Assembly: GCF_900102215.1 (NCBI RefSeq)
Contig: NZ_FNBG01000015.1
Span: forward strand, 55,206-119,205
Source of the DNA: Fontibacillus panacisegetis
Lineage (GTDB): Bacteria > Bacillota > Bacilli > Paenibacillales > Paenibacillaceae
Length of the DNA stretch: 64,000 nucleotides
Reading direction: 5' to 3'
This document shows, piece by piece, positions 1 to 6,992 of this stretch (within the stretch, counting starts at the first letter, position 1; each line of letters starts with the position of its first letter). The notes under the pieces were generated by a model, which worked only from the letters and a program-made list of their open reading frames with translations, made no database searches and was not told the origin of the DNA. The translations under genes and the position numbers were made by a program.

Positions 1-187
1 TCTGACCAAGAATATAGTCAATACTAACGCCGTAATATTCGGATAATTTAATTAACACAGAGCTCGGCACATCCAAATTCCCATTTTCGTATCTGGAATA
101 TGTTGCTTGAGAGATATTTAGATAATGTGCCAGTTGTTGTTGATTCAAATCTCTGTCCTCACGCAAACCGCGTATTCTTTTGTACAT
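1..187 (-). CDS. XRE-family repressor, copy 1 (3' end outside window)
   Basis: This is a minus-strand gene whose C-terminus runs off the window edge. The visible 62 residues form a helix-turn-helix of the Xre/Cro type (motif LNQQQLAHYLNISQATYSRYE), ending in the DYILGQ segment typical of small SinR/ImmR-like repressors. It is nearly the same protein as the complete copy at 307-525, so the two arose by tandem duplication. There are two adjacent ATG codons at 190 and 187; the copy-2 start aligns with 187. Two palindromes lie just upstream (214-259), suggesting autoregulation. DNA-binding role is family knowledge; targets are inferred. Confidence 0.85.
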   Translation of the reverse strand, partial: MYKRIRGLREDRDLNQQQLAHYLNISQATYSRYENGNLDVPSSVLIKLSEYYGVSIDYILGQ

Positions 188-213
188 CATGAATCACCCA
201 AGCTCAGTTTAAG

Positions 214-259
214 ATATGCGGAAACTGCATATCGGATTTTATGCGGTTTTCGCATAAAA
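214..259. promoter_or_regulatory. Twin palindromic operators upstream of XRE copy 1
   Basis: Two inverted repeats sit side by side: ATATGC-n7-GCATAT at 214-232 and TTTTATGC-n7-GCATAAAA at 237-259. The same pair, with small changes only in the spacers, occurs upstream of XRE copy 2. Conservation of the arms in both duplicated blocks supports a binding site for the encoded repressors. That they are operators is inferred. Confidence 0.6.
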
Positions 260-306
260 TCTATTTGTATAAAGCTTTTGAATTTTTCAGGACTCTAATT
301 TCAAGA

Positions 307-525
307 TTATTTTCCGTTGGATCGCTTGGAGTTATTCGTCTGACCAAGAATGTAGTCGATGCTAACGTCGTAAAATTCGGATAATTTTATCAATACAGTA
401 CTTGGTACATCCAAGTTCCCGCTCTCGTATCGGGAATAGGTTGCTTGAGAGATGTTCAGATGATCCGCCAGTTGTTGTTGCGTCAGGTCCCTGTCTTCAC
501 GCAAATCGCGTATCCTCTTGTACAT
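307..525 (-). CDS. XRE-family repressor, copy 2
   Basis: A 72-residue protein made almost only of a helix-turn-helix DNA-binding domain (residues about 7-62; core LTQQQLADHLNISQATYSRYE). It belongs to the small Xre/SinR-like regulators that act as dimers on palindromic sites. It is a tandem paralogue of the gene at 1-187; they differ mainly in the C-terminal tail. The start ATG at 525 is the only good one. Divergent from the small gene at 674, with the operator pair 552-597 lying between, so it plausibly represses both itself and that gene. Function is family-based; the target assignment is inferred. Confidence 0.88.
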   Translation of the reverse strand: MYKRIRDLREDRDLTQQQLADHLNISQATYSRYESGNLDVPSTVLIKLSEFYDVSIDYILGQTNNSKRSNGK

Positions 526-551
526 AGTGTATCACCCAAACTAAGTTTAAA

Positions 552-597
552 ATATGCGAAAAATGCATATTGAGTTTTATGCAGTTTTCGCATAAAA
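552..597. promoter_or_regulatory. Twin palindromic operators between XRE copy 2 and the 674 gene
   Basis: ATATGC-n7-GCATAT at 552-570 and TTTTATGC-n7-GCATAAAA at 575-597, the same pair as at 214-259. They lie in the divergent intergenic region and could control transcription both ways. Confidence 0.6.
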
Positions 598-673
598 TAT
601 ATTTATATGGAAAGTACTGGATGGTTTTGGATTCAATGATGTTGTTGATCTATTTCTACAAGGGGGAATTAGA

Positions 674-961
674 ATGAAAAGTATTTTGGATGAGCTATAC
701 AGAGCCAACCTTAAACCTGAAGAACGAATGGTTCCGACGGACCCCGATTATCGTCCGCTGAATAGAAAAATTTCTGAATTAAAGGAAGAAGTGAAGAAAA
801 GATTGTCCGAAAGCGATTTTGAAGTTCTTGAGCAAATCTTTGACTTGACTGGTGAATCCCATTCCATGCTTACAAACACTGCTTTTGTACAGGGGTTTAG
901 GATGGGGGCTTTAGTGATGGTAGAGGTTTTTTGTGGGGAGGTGAAGAGTTTTAAGGAGTGA
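674..961 (+). CDS. Small hypothetical protein (DUF6809-like)
   Basis: A 95-residue acidic, mostly helical protein with no signal peptide or membrane segment. It resembles small proteins found beside Xre repressors on Firmicute accessory islands (DUF6809-like; assignment from memory, not a search). A GGGGGA ribosome binding site precedes the ATG. It is divergent from XRE copy 2 and shares the operator region 552-597, so it is probably part of that regulatory pair. Function unknown. Confidence 0.65.
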   Translation: MKSILDELYRANLKPEERMVPTDPDYRPLNRKISELKEEVKKRLSESDFEVLEQIFDLTGESHSMLTNTAFVQGFRMGALVMVEVFCGEVKSFKE

Positions 962-1042
962 GATTGATGGGATAAGATAGGGTTTGGAGACTGGTTTGAA
1001 TTTTAATATGGAATCATTAAGGAGATAGTGTTTCAATACTTT

Positions 1043-1069
1043 CGCTTTTATATAAGCGGGGGTTTTTTT
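1043..1069 (+). terminator. Intrinsic terminator after the 674 gene
   Basis: Short stem CGCTT/AAGCG with a TTATAT-type loop, followed by GGGG and a T7 tract. Placed 80 bases after the stop codon. Confidence 0.55.
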
Positions 1070-1094
1070 ATTTTCGAGCATAAAATTAATTATT

Positions 1095-1221
1095 CGTCAT
1101 ATTCTTCCATTTTTATAGTAGAATAAGATGTAGTACATTTAGACTATTTCTATAGAAAAATTGTTCGTATATACAGCAGGATTTTGTTGTTTCACGTACT
1201 TCGTGAATATGACGTTATAGG
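1095..1221 (+). repeat. Degenerate attC-like element (site 0)
   Basis: The ends are a 10-bp perfect inverted repeat (CGTCATATTC at 1095-1104, GAATATGACG at 1205-1214). The right end, TTCGTGAATATGACGTTATAGG-like, matches the 3' module TTCGTGAATACA..CGTTAGG of the other sites in the window. The left end lacks a clear TAAC core, so it is a weak or decayed member. No gene in it. Confidence 0.4.
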
Positions 1222-1325
1222 AAATCGACGAAATAATAAAAAATACTATGAGAATACTGAACTATAAGTATGATAAAATCAAGATAGGAAAAAGAATTGG
1301 GAAGAATTTGTAGGAGGTAGAACGA

Positions 1326-1583
1326 ATGAAATGGCAAGAAGTTAGAGAACTGTTCCCTGATCAATTTGTTCTGGTTTCCATACTTAATTATCATGAGGAG
1401 GGCAACAAAAAAATAGTAGATGAAGTTGCTCCGATTCGTACTATATCAGAACAAGATGCTAATAAAGAATTTTTTCAAGCAGAGCCTGGGAGTTTGGTGT
1501 ACCATACTTCAAATCAAGATTTTGTGATCCATCTTCGTCGGGACCCATTAATGAGAGTGAGACGTAGTAGTAATGAAAATTAA
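1326..1583 (+). CDS. Hypothetical protein paired with a retropepsin
   Basis: An 85-residue soluble protein that I do not recognise. A TAGGAGG site precedes the ATG. Its last 11 bases overlap the start of the aspartyl protease gene, so the two are translationally coupled and probably work together. It has no transmembrane segment and ends in a basic, Arg-rich tail (RRDPLMRVRR). The pair sits between attC-like site 0 and site A, like a mobile cassette. It could be a partner or substrate of the protease. Confidence 0.7.
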   Translation: MKWQEVRELFPDQFVLVSILNYHEEGNKKIVDEVAPIRTISEQDANKEFFQAEPGSLVYHTSNQDFVIHLRRDPLMRVRRSSNEN

Positions 1584-1944
1584 CTATGATGGACAATTAA
1601 TTACGACGTCGCTTACTGTTACATTCAGAGAAAGAGTATTGAGAATAGATGATGTGATTATAGATACAGGGTCCTCACATACTATAATTAGTCCTGATAT
1701 TTTGGAGGAAATCGGTGTGACCTACGAAATAGGGGATTCTATATATGAAGCATACGGGATTGGCGGAAGCGTTCCTTTCTACACAAAAATTATGGACAGG
1801 ATTGAAATAGGTACAAGAAGCATTGAAAATATAGAAATAGATGTTGGTATACTGCCAAAGGACCATAAAGGGTTACTTGGATTGGATATTCTTAAACAAC
1901 AAAACTTTATTATTGACTTGAAAACATTAGAACTACGTACTTAA
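1573..1944 (+). CDS. Retropepsin-like aspartyl protease family protein
   Basis: A 123-residue, single-domain clan-AA aspartic protease. The catalytic signature IIDTGSSHTIIS puts the active aspartate at residue 31, and the C-terminal LLGLDIL motif (about 101-107) is the second hallmark of retropepsin folds. A monomer of this size carries one DTG, so activity would need a dimer. No signal peptide, so cytoplasmic. The ATG lies inside the end of the preceding gene. Hydrolysis of a peptide substrate is expected from the family; the substrate is unknown. Confidence 0.8.
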   Translation: MKINYDGQLITTSLTVTFRERVLRIDDVIIDTGSSHTIISPDILEEIGVTYEIGDSIYEAYGIGGSVPFYTKIMDRIEIGTRSIENIEIDVGILPKDHKGLLGLDILKQQNFIIDLKTLELRT

Positions 1945-1996
1945 CAAATGGATTGAATGAAATTAATAAGTGGAATCGGAAAGTCGCCGACATCAT

Positions 1997-2141
1997 ATAA
2001 CAATACATCTAGGCTGCGGGGCATTCGCCCCTTGGTTGTCAGGTGTGAAAGCATAGAAGAAAGAATATTCAGACAACACACGGCCCGACCTAAGATAAGA
2101 GTTATCTAAGGTCGGGTCGCGTCGTAAATGCGCAACGTTAG
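1997..2141 (+). repeat. attC-like imperfect palindrome (site A)
   Basis: Begins ATAAC and ends CGTTAG, as integron attC sites do. Inside are a small hairpin GGGGC-ATTC-GCCCC (2018-2031) and a long stem GCCCGACCTAAGATAA (2083-2098) with TTATCTAAGGTCGGGTC (2102-2118), one mismatch in the central 11 pairs. The 5' part (ATAACA, ATACAT, GCTGCGGG, CCCTTG) is shared with site E at 62 kb; the 3' part is shared with site F. It lies just after the aspartyl protease gene. Confidence 0.6.
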
Positions 2142-2266
2142 CTAAAACCAACCAAAAACATAAAAAAACCATAGATCAACATTTGACCCATGGATTCGTA
2201 TGTCATTTTTTTTCAAGACCTTATTCAACATCATAACAAATCAGTAATTATAAGTCTATATTTTTT

Positions 2267-2295
2267 TTGAGGGTTAATTTACCATATTGTTATAA
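2267..2295 (+). promoter_or_regulatory. Candidate sigma-A promoter for the radical SAM gene
   Basis: TTGAGG (2267-2272), 17-base spacer, TTATAA (2290-2295). Transcription would start near 2302, which favours the ATG at 2316 over that at 2301. The promoter lies inside the cassette, so the gene does not need an external one. Confidence 0.5.
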
Positions 2296-2315
2296 GACGA
2301 ATGGAGATGGTAAAA

Positions 2316-3098
2316 ATGCTCAAGGAAATATTTGTTGATCGTGCAATGACTTATGAATATCCCCCTGATGGGGCGACAATACCGATTATAGACCCGTATG
2401 ATGGATGTACAATTGGATGTCCTTACTGTTTCCAATTAGACGATGAGACTTGGAATACTAACTTGTATGTTAAACTTAATATTTCAGATGTTTTGCAAAA
2501 AGAACTTATTCAATGGAATAAAGAAGATATTGTGTACTTGGGTAGTAAGTGTGATCCTTATATGGAGATAGAACGGAAATACCAATTAACAAGAAAATGT
2601 TTACTTGAATTAAGTAAGTTAAATTTGAAATGTATGGTTACAACTAAAGCCGGGTCAAAACTTATTTTTAGAGATATTGATGTAATAAAACCTATGGGGA
2701 ATAAATTTACTTTACTTTTAGGATTATCTAATCTACAACAGTTGAGTAAGATCGATGATTATACTCTTATGAGTAATATACAGACAGCAAATCAGTTACA
2801 CCGAATGGGAATTACTGTATGGGTATTTATTACTCCGATTTTACCTGGTATTACAGATGTAGATTTAATGATTAACGCTATAGATCAGGACATTCCTGTA
2901 TCTTTAGATAAGGTTAGATTAAAACGAAACACTAGACCAGCACTAACGTTGGAACGTTTCATCGACAATCATTACCCTCATTTAGCTAAGACTTACAAAG
3001 ACATAATATATAATAATACGGATATTTACTATGAAGATATGAAAGAAAAGTGGGGTAAAACTGAGAGAGTAAAGTTTGTATTCGAGTCGAGTAATTAA
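2316..3098 (+). CDS. Radical SAM protein, spore-photoproduct-lyase-like
   Basis: About 260 residues. The [4Fe-4S]-binding CxxxCxxC motif (DGCTIGCPYCFQ, Cys near residues 31, 35, 38) identifies a radical SAM enzyme; the overall pattern (GSKCDPYMEIE, TTKAGS, ITPILPGITD) is like the SplB/Rv2578c DNA-repair-photolyase-like group. No C-terminal SPASM-type cysteine cluster is present. The start was set at 2316 because a GGAGATGG ribosome site and the predicted transcription start precede it. It lies alone between attC-like sites A and B. The substrate cannot be told from the sequence. Confidence 0.8.
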   Translation: MLKEIFVDRAMTYEYPPDGATIPIIDPYDGCTIGCPYCFQLDDETWNTNLYVKLNISDVLQKELIQWNKEDIVYLGSKCDPYMEIERKYQLTRKCLLELSKLNLKCMVTTKAGSKLIFRDIDVIKPMGNKFTLLLGLSNLQQLSKIDDYTLMSNIQTANQLHRMGITVWVFITPILPGITDVDLMINAIDQDIPVSLDKVRLKRNTRPALTLERFIDNHYPHLAKTYKDIIYNNTDIYYEDMKEKWGKTERVKFVFESSN

Positions 3099-3135
3099 TA
3101 ATTATGATAGTATTTCGAGAAGCAGTTGACTTCAG

Positions 3136-3247
3136 CTAACATCACATTCACGCAGCGGAAGAAACATATTCACTACGAGCCTAAGTCTGTCGACCCGTTC
3201 GCGTTGCTCACTTAAGCCTCTCGGGTTCGTAGATACACTAACGTTAG
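3136..3247 (+). repeat. attC-like imperfect palindrome (site B)
   Basis: Starts CTAACATCACATTCACG and ends with CGTTAGATG. An internal stem pairs CTACGA with TTCGTAG and CTAAGT with ACTTAAG. The right part, ACTTAAGCCTCTCGGGTTCG, matches site E (62 kb) except for one base. It directly follows the radical SAM gene. Confidence 0.6.
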
Positions 3248-3389
3248 ATGAAATGACCTGAAGTGTTTGCAGAGAGAGGAGTACTCAATGAAATCCCCAA
3301 TTCAATGGCTAGGAGTACGAATATGAAATCTATAATACATACGGTCAAGATTATAAAAATCCAGACATTCAAGCGCATAAAGCAGACCG

Positions 3390-3684
3390 TCATTCCTTGT
3401 CAAAGAAGGTATGATGGACACCCGGAAAGCAATGCTTCCTCCAATTGCAGCGCCTCTTCATGCCTTTTCCGGCAGCAATCGAAAAACAGATTATGGCAGA
3501 CCCGTAAAAGTCAATATTTTATGTTAGGCATATCCTTATCCAGTGCCAGCATTGCCGTATAGAACGTGTCGCGGATCAGGTCTTCGGCCATATGATAATT
3601 CCTGCAAAGGGAATAGGCGTAAAGATAGACCTGTTTGGAATACAGACGGTATACTTCGTCCAAAGCATCTTTCTTAACGCACAT
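3390..3684 (-). pseudogene. ECF/sigma-70 family sigma factor, truncated and with a stop
   Basis: Reading the minus strand from an ATG at 3684 preceded by AGGGG gives VKKDALDEVYRLYSKQVYLY and then AEDLIRDTFYTAMLALDKD, which is region 2 of an ECF-type sigma factor. An in-frame TGA follows MPNIKY where TGG (Trp) would be expected, then the frame continues LLRVCHNLFFDCCRKRHEEA. The similarity fades near 3395 through frameshifts, and the remaining region 4 is missing before attC-like site B at 3247. It lies downstream of the BlaI/BlaR1 pair on the same strand. Confidence 0.7.
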
Positions 3685-3737
3685 CCCCTATCTTGCCCAT
3701 TCACCCTAAAAAAGCAGATTCGCCAGAAAGGTTACAG

Positions 3738-3769
3738 GCCATTTAATTAGCTGAAGCTAATTAAATGGC
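3738..3769. terminator. Perfect 14-bp stem-loop after the M56 gene
   Basis: GCCATTTAATTAGC, loop TGAA, GCTAATTAAATGGC. It lies about 50 bases downstream of the BlaR1-like stop codon and upstream of the sigma remnant. No U-tract follows on either strand, so it may be an RNA-stabilising or processing hairpin rather than a terminator. Confidence 0.5.
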
Positions 3770-3817
3770 ATTACGTCTTTTGCGCCAATAAAAAGCTGCA
3801 GCGGCTCAAACTTGATT

Positions 3818-6154
3818 TCATGAAAAATATATGGCCACTTCTTGGTCATCGTAAAACTGGATACTGATTGTATGACTATTTTTTTGATAACGACCGCCCA
3901 ATTTAGTATGTTCATACAAATCTCGGATTGTCTGCCAGCCATCATCCTCCAATGTCTTAAGATACTGTTCGATCTGCTCTCTACTGACATCCTGATAAAA
4001 AGCGGTGCAATACCCATTCTCATCATCCGTTGCCATCCATACCATATTATCGAAATCCGGACGGGGAGCACCTTCGGTATACTTGTTTTCAAGCCATGAA
4101 TCCGTGGACAGAGTCTCAATGGCTTTCACCAATTCAGAATAAAGTTCCGGCGAAAGCACACTGTACCGCCCATCCGTACCGGACTGTAAAACGGCTGTGC
4201 CGTCTTCCCGCAAATAGGCGTAATAATCGTGGGTTTCAAGCGATTCCGGGAATATCTGACGGATGAGATAGCATTCTTCCAGCGTCATGACATCAACACC
4301 CTCCCATACGGCAGACTTTACCATGTAATCGTTAATAATAGCCAATGCAAGCTGTTGGTTTACGAGAAAGTAACCGTCCAAAATCTCACCGTTTTTTCCA
4401 AGCTTGGCAATGTTGTATTGGGCAAAGGCGCTTTCAGTTCCGAAAAGATCAAGCAACTCCTGCAGTTTTTCCGGGCTTTCCGCGTACTCCCGCACATCAC
4501 GGCCAGCTATTTCATCAGCCCATGTGCGGTCATAATGAAAAGCTGGTTCATCTTGCTCGGAGTCTTTCATCGTTACATAAAAATCCTGTAAATTATCAAC
4601 CAATGCAAAGAGAAGCAAGGCATTCAAATGAAGCGTACTTCCCTCATAGGATGCCGTATCGTCGCCCTGAAGAACCCACTCTATGCTGCGTTCATTGTCG
4701 GCAGTGCGCAAGGCGAAGTGGTCATGCCACAGTCCTTCCGAAAGGGGTAACAGGCCAAGCAGCGTACCTACTGAGGAATTGTCTCCTACATAAAGGGTCC
4801 GGGCATCCCACAGCTCTTGCGCATTTATAGATTGATCGGCTCTGCCTTTCGGGGCGTAAACCTTGGCAATGGTAGCACTCGTTATACGATTTGTCCTGTA
4901 AATCCCGGCATAAGGCTCCTCCAAATAATATTTTTTATCATCGTTGTACAGATAGAACCTGCGAGCATCTGTGCTTTCAATATCAATCTGAAAATAATTA
5001 TCCCGGTTCGGTGCATCATTTACGGATTGACGCAAAGTCTTGTCAGTGTCCGATAAGGCACTCAGTACGGCTTCCAAATCCGATTTTTGAGAGATATGGA
5101 CTGTACCGAGACTTTCCCCCTCGTTTATTTGCTCAATCGTGATGCTGGTCACTGCACTGCTATCGGGCAGCACAACAGGAACATTCCTTGCAGCACCTCC
5201 AAAGGTAAACGCAACCGCCGCCACAGCAACGACCACAACGATAGTCAATGTTATCATCAGCGTTTTCGGCTGTTTGGCAATGCGCTTGATACGTTCTGTC
5301 ATTTCTCCCTTGCTGCCGGTCATGGTAGTGGCACAGCAGAATAAATCAGAGGGCTTAGATGGTGAGGTCATCAGTTCAATCAACGTTCTGCCGTACTCCA
5401 TACGGTTCTCAGGCCCGATCCTGCGGAGTGTTCTCTCATCACAGGCCAGCTCGCTATCCCTACGGGATAATACAACCGCAATCCACACCAGCGGATTGAA
5501 CCAGTGTACGCACAGGCAGAGAATACGGACAAAAGACCAGATGTGATCCTTCTGGCGGTAATGTGTCAGTTCGTGGGCAACCACATATTCTATTCGTTTT
5601 TCGTCAGAAAGGCTTTCCGGCGTGACATAAACGGCAGGCTTTCTGATTCCGTACAGACAGGGGGAAGGCAGTCCGTCTGCCACATAAACAGGCAATGGAT
5701 ACTGTGGAAATTCTATTCGCTTTCTGATTCGCCTGAGATTTCGACTTAGACGGATGTTGGAAGCGGCAAAGAGCACTCCGCTGAGAATCAAACCGCTAAG
5801 CCAGACGAATCGTGCTATTGCTTCTCCATTGACTGTGTTTGCTGTACCGGCTGAGCTGTCTGATATTTCATGACCGCTTTGAAGTATCGGGGAATTATTG
5901 GACGGCAGCACGGTATTTCTGGAATTCACAGAATCGACAGGCTGCTTAACTGCCGAATAATCGCTCTGAATATTCGGTATGGCGTTCATTACACTGACAG
6001 GGCTTTCAAACAGGGAAAACGGCAGCAAAAGCCGAACAGCGACAAGTGCCCACAGAGCATATTGCAGCCGCGAGGAAATTCTGCCCCGGAGCAGATACCG
6101 AAGCGCGATGATAATTAAAATCAACACAGAGGAGGTAATGATGGTTTCTATCAT
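3818..6154 (-). CDS. BlaR1-type M56 family membrane metalloprotease sensor
   Basis: A 778-residue membrane protein. N-terminal helices at about 5-22 and 34-48, further ones near 116-133, 208-228 and 300-318. The zinc protease motif HELTH (194-198) and the downstream ELACDE (235-240) mark the M56 (BlaR1/MecR1) domain. The long C-terminal region outside the membrane is unlike a penicillin-binding sensor: I see no SxxK/SxN/KTG set, so the signal is probably not a beta-lactam. Its ATG overlaps the stop of the BlaI-like repressor by four bases (ATGA). By family, a signal activates the protease, which leads to loss of the repressor. Confidence 0.9.
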   Translation of the reverse strand: MIETIITSSVLILIIIALRYLLRGRISSRLQYALWALVAVRLLLPFSLFESPVSVMNAIPNIQSDYSAVKQPVDSVNSRNTVLPSNNSPILQSGHEISDSSAGTANTVNGEAIARFVWLSGLILSGVLFAASNIRLSRNLRRIRKRIEFPQYPLPVYVADGLPSPCLYGIRKPAVYVTPESLSDEKRIEYVVAHELTHYRQKDHIWSFVRILCLCVHWFNPLVWIAVVLSRRDSELACDERTLRRIGPENRMEYGRTLIELMTSPSKPSDLFCCATTMTGSKGEMTERIKRIAKQPKTLMITLTIVVVVAVAAVAFTFGGAARNVPVVLPDSSAVTSITIEQINEGESLGTVHISQKSDLEAVLSALSDTDKTLRQSVNDAPNRDNYFQIDIESTDARRFYLYNDDKKYYLEEPYAGIYRTNRITSATIAKVYAPKGRADQSINAQELWDARTLYVGDNSSVGTLLGLLPLSEGLWHDHFALRTADNERSIEWVLQGDDTASYEGSTLHLNALLLFALVDNLQDFYVTMKDSEQDEPAFHYDRTWADEIAGRDVREYAESPEKLQELLDLFGTESAFAQYNIAKLGKNGEILDGYFLVNQQLALAIINDYMVKSAVWEGVDVMTLEECYLIRQIFPESLETHDYYAYLREDGTAVLQSGTDGRYSVLSPELYSELVKAIETLSTDSWLENKYTEGAPRPDFDNMVWMATDDENGYCTAFYQDVSREQIEQYLKTLEDDGWQTIRDLYEHTKLGGRYQKNSHTISIQFYDDQEVAIYFS

Positions 6155-6534
6155 TTTTGCACCTCTGCTTCCTGTAATATGGCATAAAGCTCGTTAATTT
6201 CCGCTTTGGTAAGCTGTTTTTTGCGCACCAGCGTGCTCATCATCAGGCTGGCGGAGCCTTCAAAGGCACGGTCCAATAAGGAGCGTGTTTCGGCTATAGC
6301 GACATCATCCCGCGCAACATTGGGATAATAGTGTTTTGCCCGGCCTACCACCTCATACCGAAGGATGCCCTTTTCCGTCATACGTTCCAGCATGGTTTGC
6401 ACCGTGCTGCGGCTCCAGCCGGGGTTTTCTTTTAACTCATGGCATAGCTGTACATAGGTAAGGGGAGCACCCTCCCAGAGCTTCTCCATGATGTGCCACT
6501 CGCTTTTGATAAGCGTATTATTATCGTTTGCCAT
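6151..6534 (-). CDS. BlaI/MecI/CopY-family winged-helix repressor
   Basis: A 127-residue repressor. The winged-helix domain covers about the first 75 residues (LIKSEWHIMEKLWE, then TVQTMLERMTEKGILRYEVVGRAKHYYP), and the C-terminal part is the dimerisation helix bundle where cleavage by the partner protease occurs in the family. The ATG at 6534 has AAAGGAG at the right spacing; an upstream ATG lies within that site and is rejected. It is translationally coupled to the M56 protease gene. Two matching operators lie in its promoter (6553-6604), so it should repress its own operon. Confidence 0.92.
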   Translation of the reverse strand: MANDNNTLIKSEWHIMEKLWEGAPLTYVQLCHELKENPGWSRSTVQTMLERMTEKGILRYEVVGRAKHYYPNVARDDVAIAETRSLLDRAFEGSASLMMSTLVRKKQLTKAEINELYAILQEAEVQK

Positions 6535-6552
6535 TGGCATTCTCCTTTGCAT

Positions 6553-6604
6553 GACCGTTGTCGTTCAATTTAAACAACGTACCACGATGCACGACTGTTG
6601 TCAA
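6553..6604 (-). promoter_or_regulatory. BlaI-type operator pair and sigma-A promoter
   Basis: Minus strand: TTGACA at 6604-6599, 17-base spacer, TACGTT at 6581-6576. A palindrome GAC-n4-GTC overlaps the -35 box (6593-6602, GACTGTTGTC) and a second copy lies between the promoter and the gene (6553-6562, GACCGTTGTC). Two copies differing in one loop base, placed to block polymerase, are what a BlaI-like dimer would use. Operator role is inferred. Confidence 0.65.
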
Positions 6605-6710
6605 GCAAATCGAAAGCTACAGGCTTGGCAGTAAGGTTTACTGTTCCTGATCTGATACCATCAATCCGTTTGGAAAAAGTTGAGGCAGGCTACCGCCAAC
6701 TCTCATTGGA

Positions 6711-6774
6711 AAAAGAGCCCAAACCTTGGCAGTGTTAATGGCGCGAACCCAACACGAACCAAGGAGGCTCTTTT
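6711..6774 (+). promoter_or_regulatory. Long hairpin sequestering the ribosome site of the 6775 ORF
   Basis: Three nested stems: AAAAGAGCC (6711-6719) with GGCTCTTTT (6766-6774), CCTTGG (6724-6729) with CCAAGG (6759-6764), GTGTT (6732-6736) with AACAC (6751-6755). The AAGGAGG ribosome site lies in the 3' arm and the stem ends one base before the ATG. This could be a translational switch, or the arms could be a relic of a mobile element end. Confidence 0.5.
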
Positions 6775-6978
6775 ATGGCATGTATACAAGAATCAGAAGC
6801 TGCGAGACAAAAGTTTGTAGTAAACGATCTGGCTCACCATTGGGATCATCCCGATGACGAGGTAATTTTTCCAAAAAAATCTATCATCTCGAATTGTCCT
6901 AAGTTCAAATATAGAGGAACAAAACGTTTGTTTTTTGTCAGCTACAGGAATGGATCTCTAGTTTACCAAATATATTAA
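6775..6978 (+). CDS. Small hypothetical ORF (67 aa)
   Basis: Starts with ATG seven bases after a perfect AAGGAGG. The first part (SEAARQKFVVNDLAHHWDHP) looks like real coding sequence; the second half is lower in quality and may be a frameshifted tail of a once longer gene. No motif recognised. The hairpin just upstream hides its ribosome site. It may be a fragment of a transposase or other mobile gene; this is not established. Confidence 0.35.
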   Translation: MACIQESEAARQKFVVNDLAHHWDHPDDEVIFPKKSIISNCPKFKYRGTKRLFFVSYRNGSLVYQIY

Positions 6979-6992
6979 GAGCTTGTTTTTCC

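Noticed and set aside
3263..3562. 99-codon plus-strand ORF
   Set aside because: It has no family resemblance and runs antisense through the sigma-factor remnant; a shadow frame.
4030..5749. Several 78-161 codon plus-strand ORFs
   Set aside because: They are antisense shadows of the BlaR1-type gene.
3818..6154. Beta-lactam resistance sensor
   Set aside because: The M56 domain is shared by many non-antibiotic systems; penicillin-binding motifs and a beta-lactamase gene are absent.
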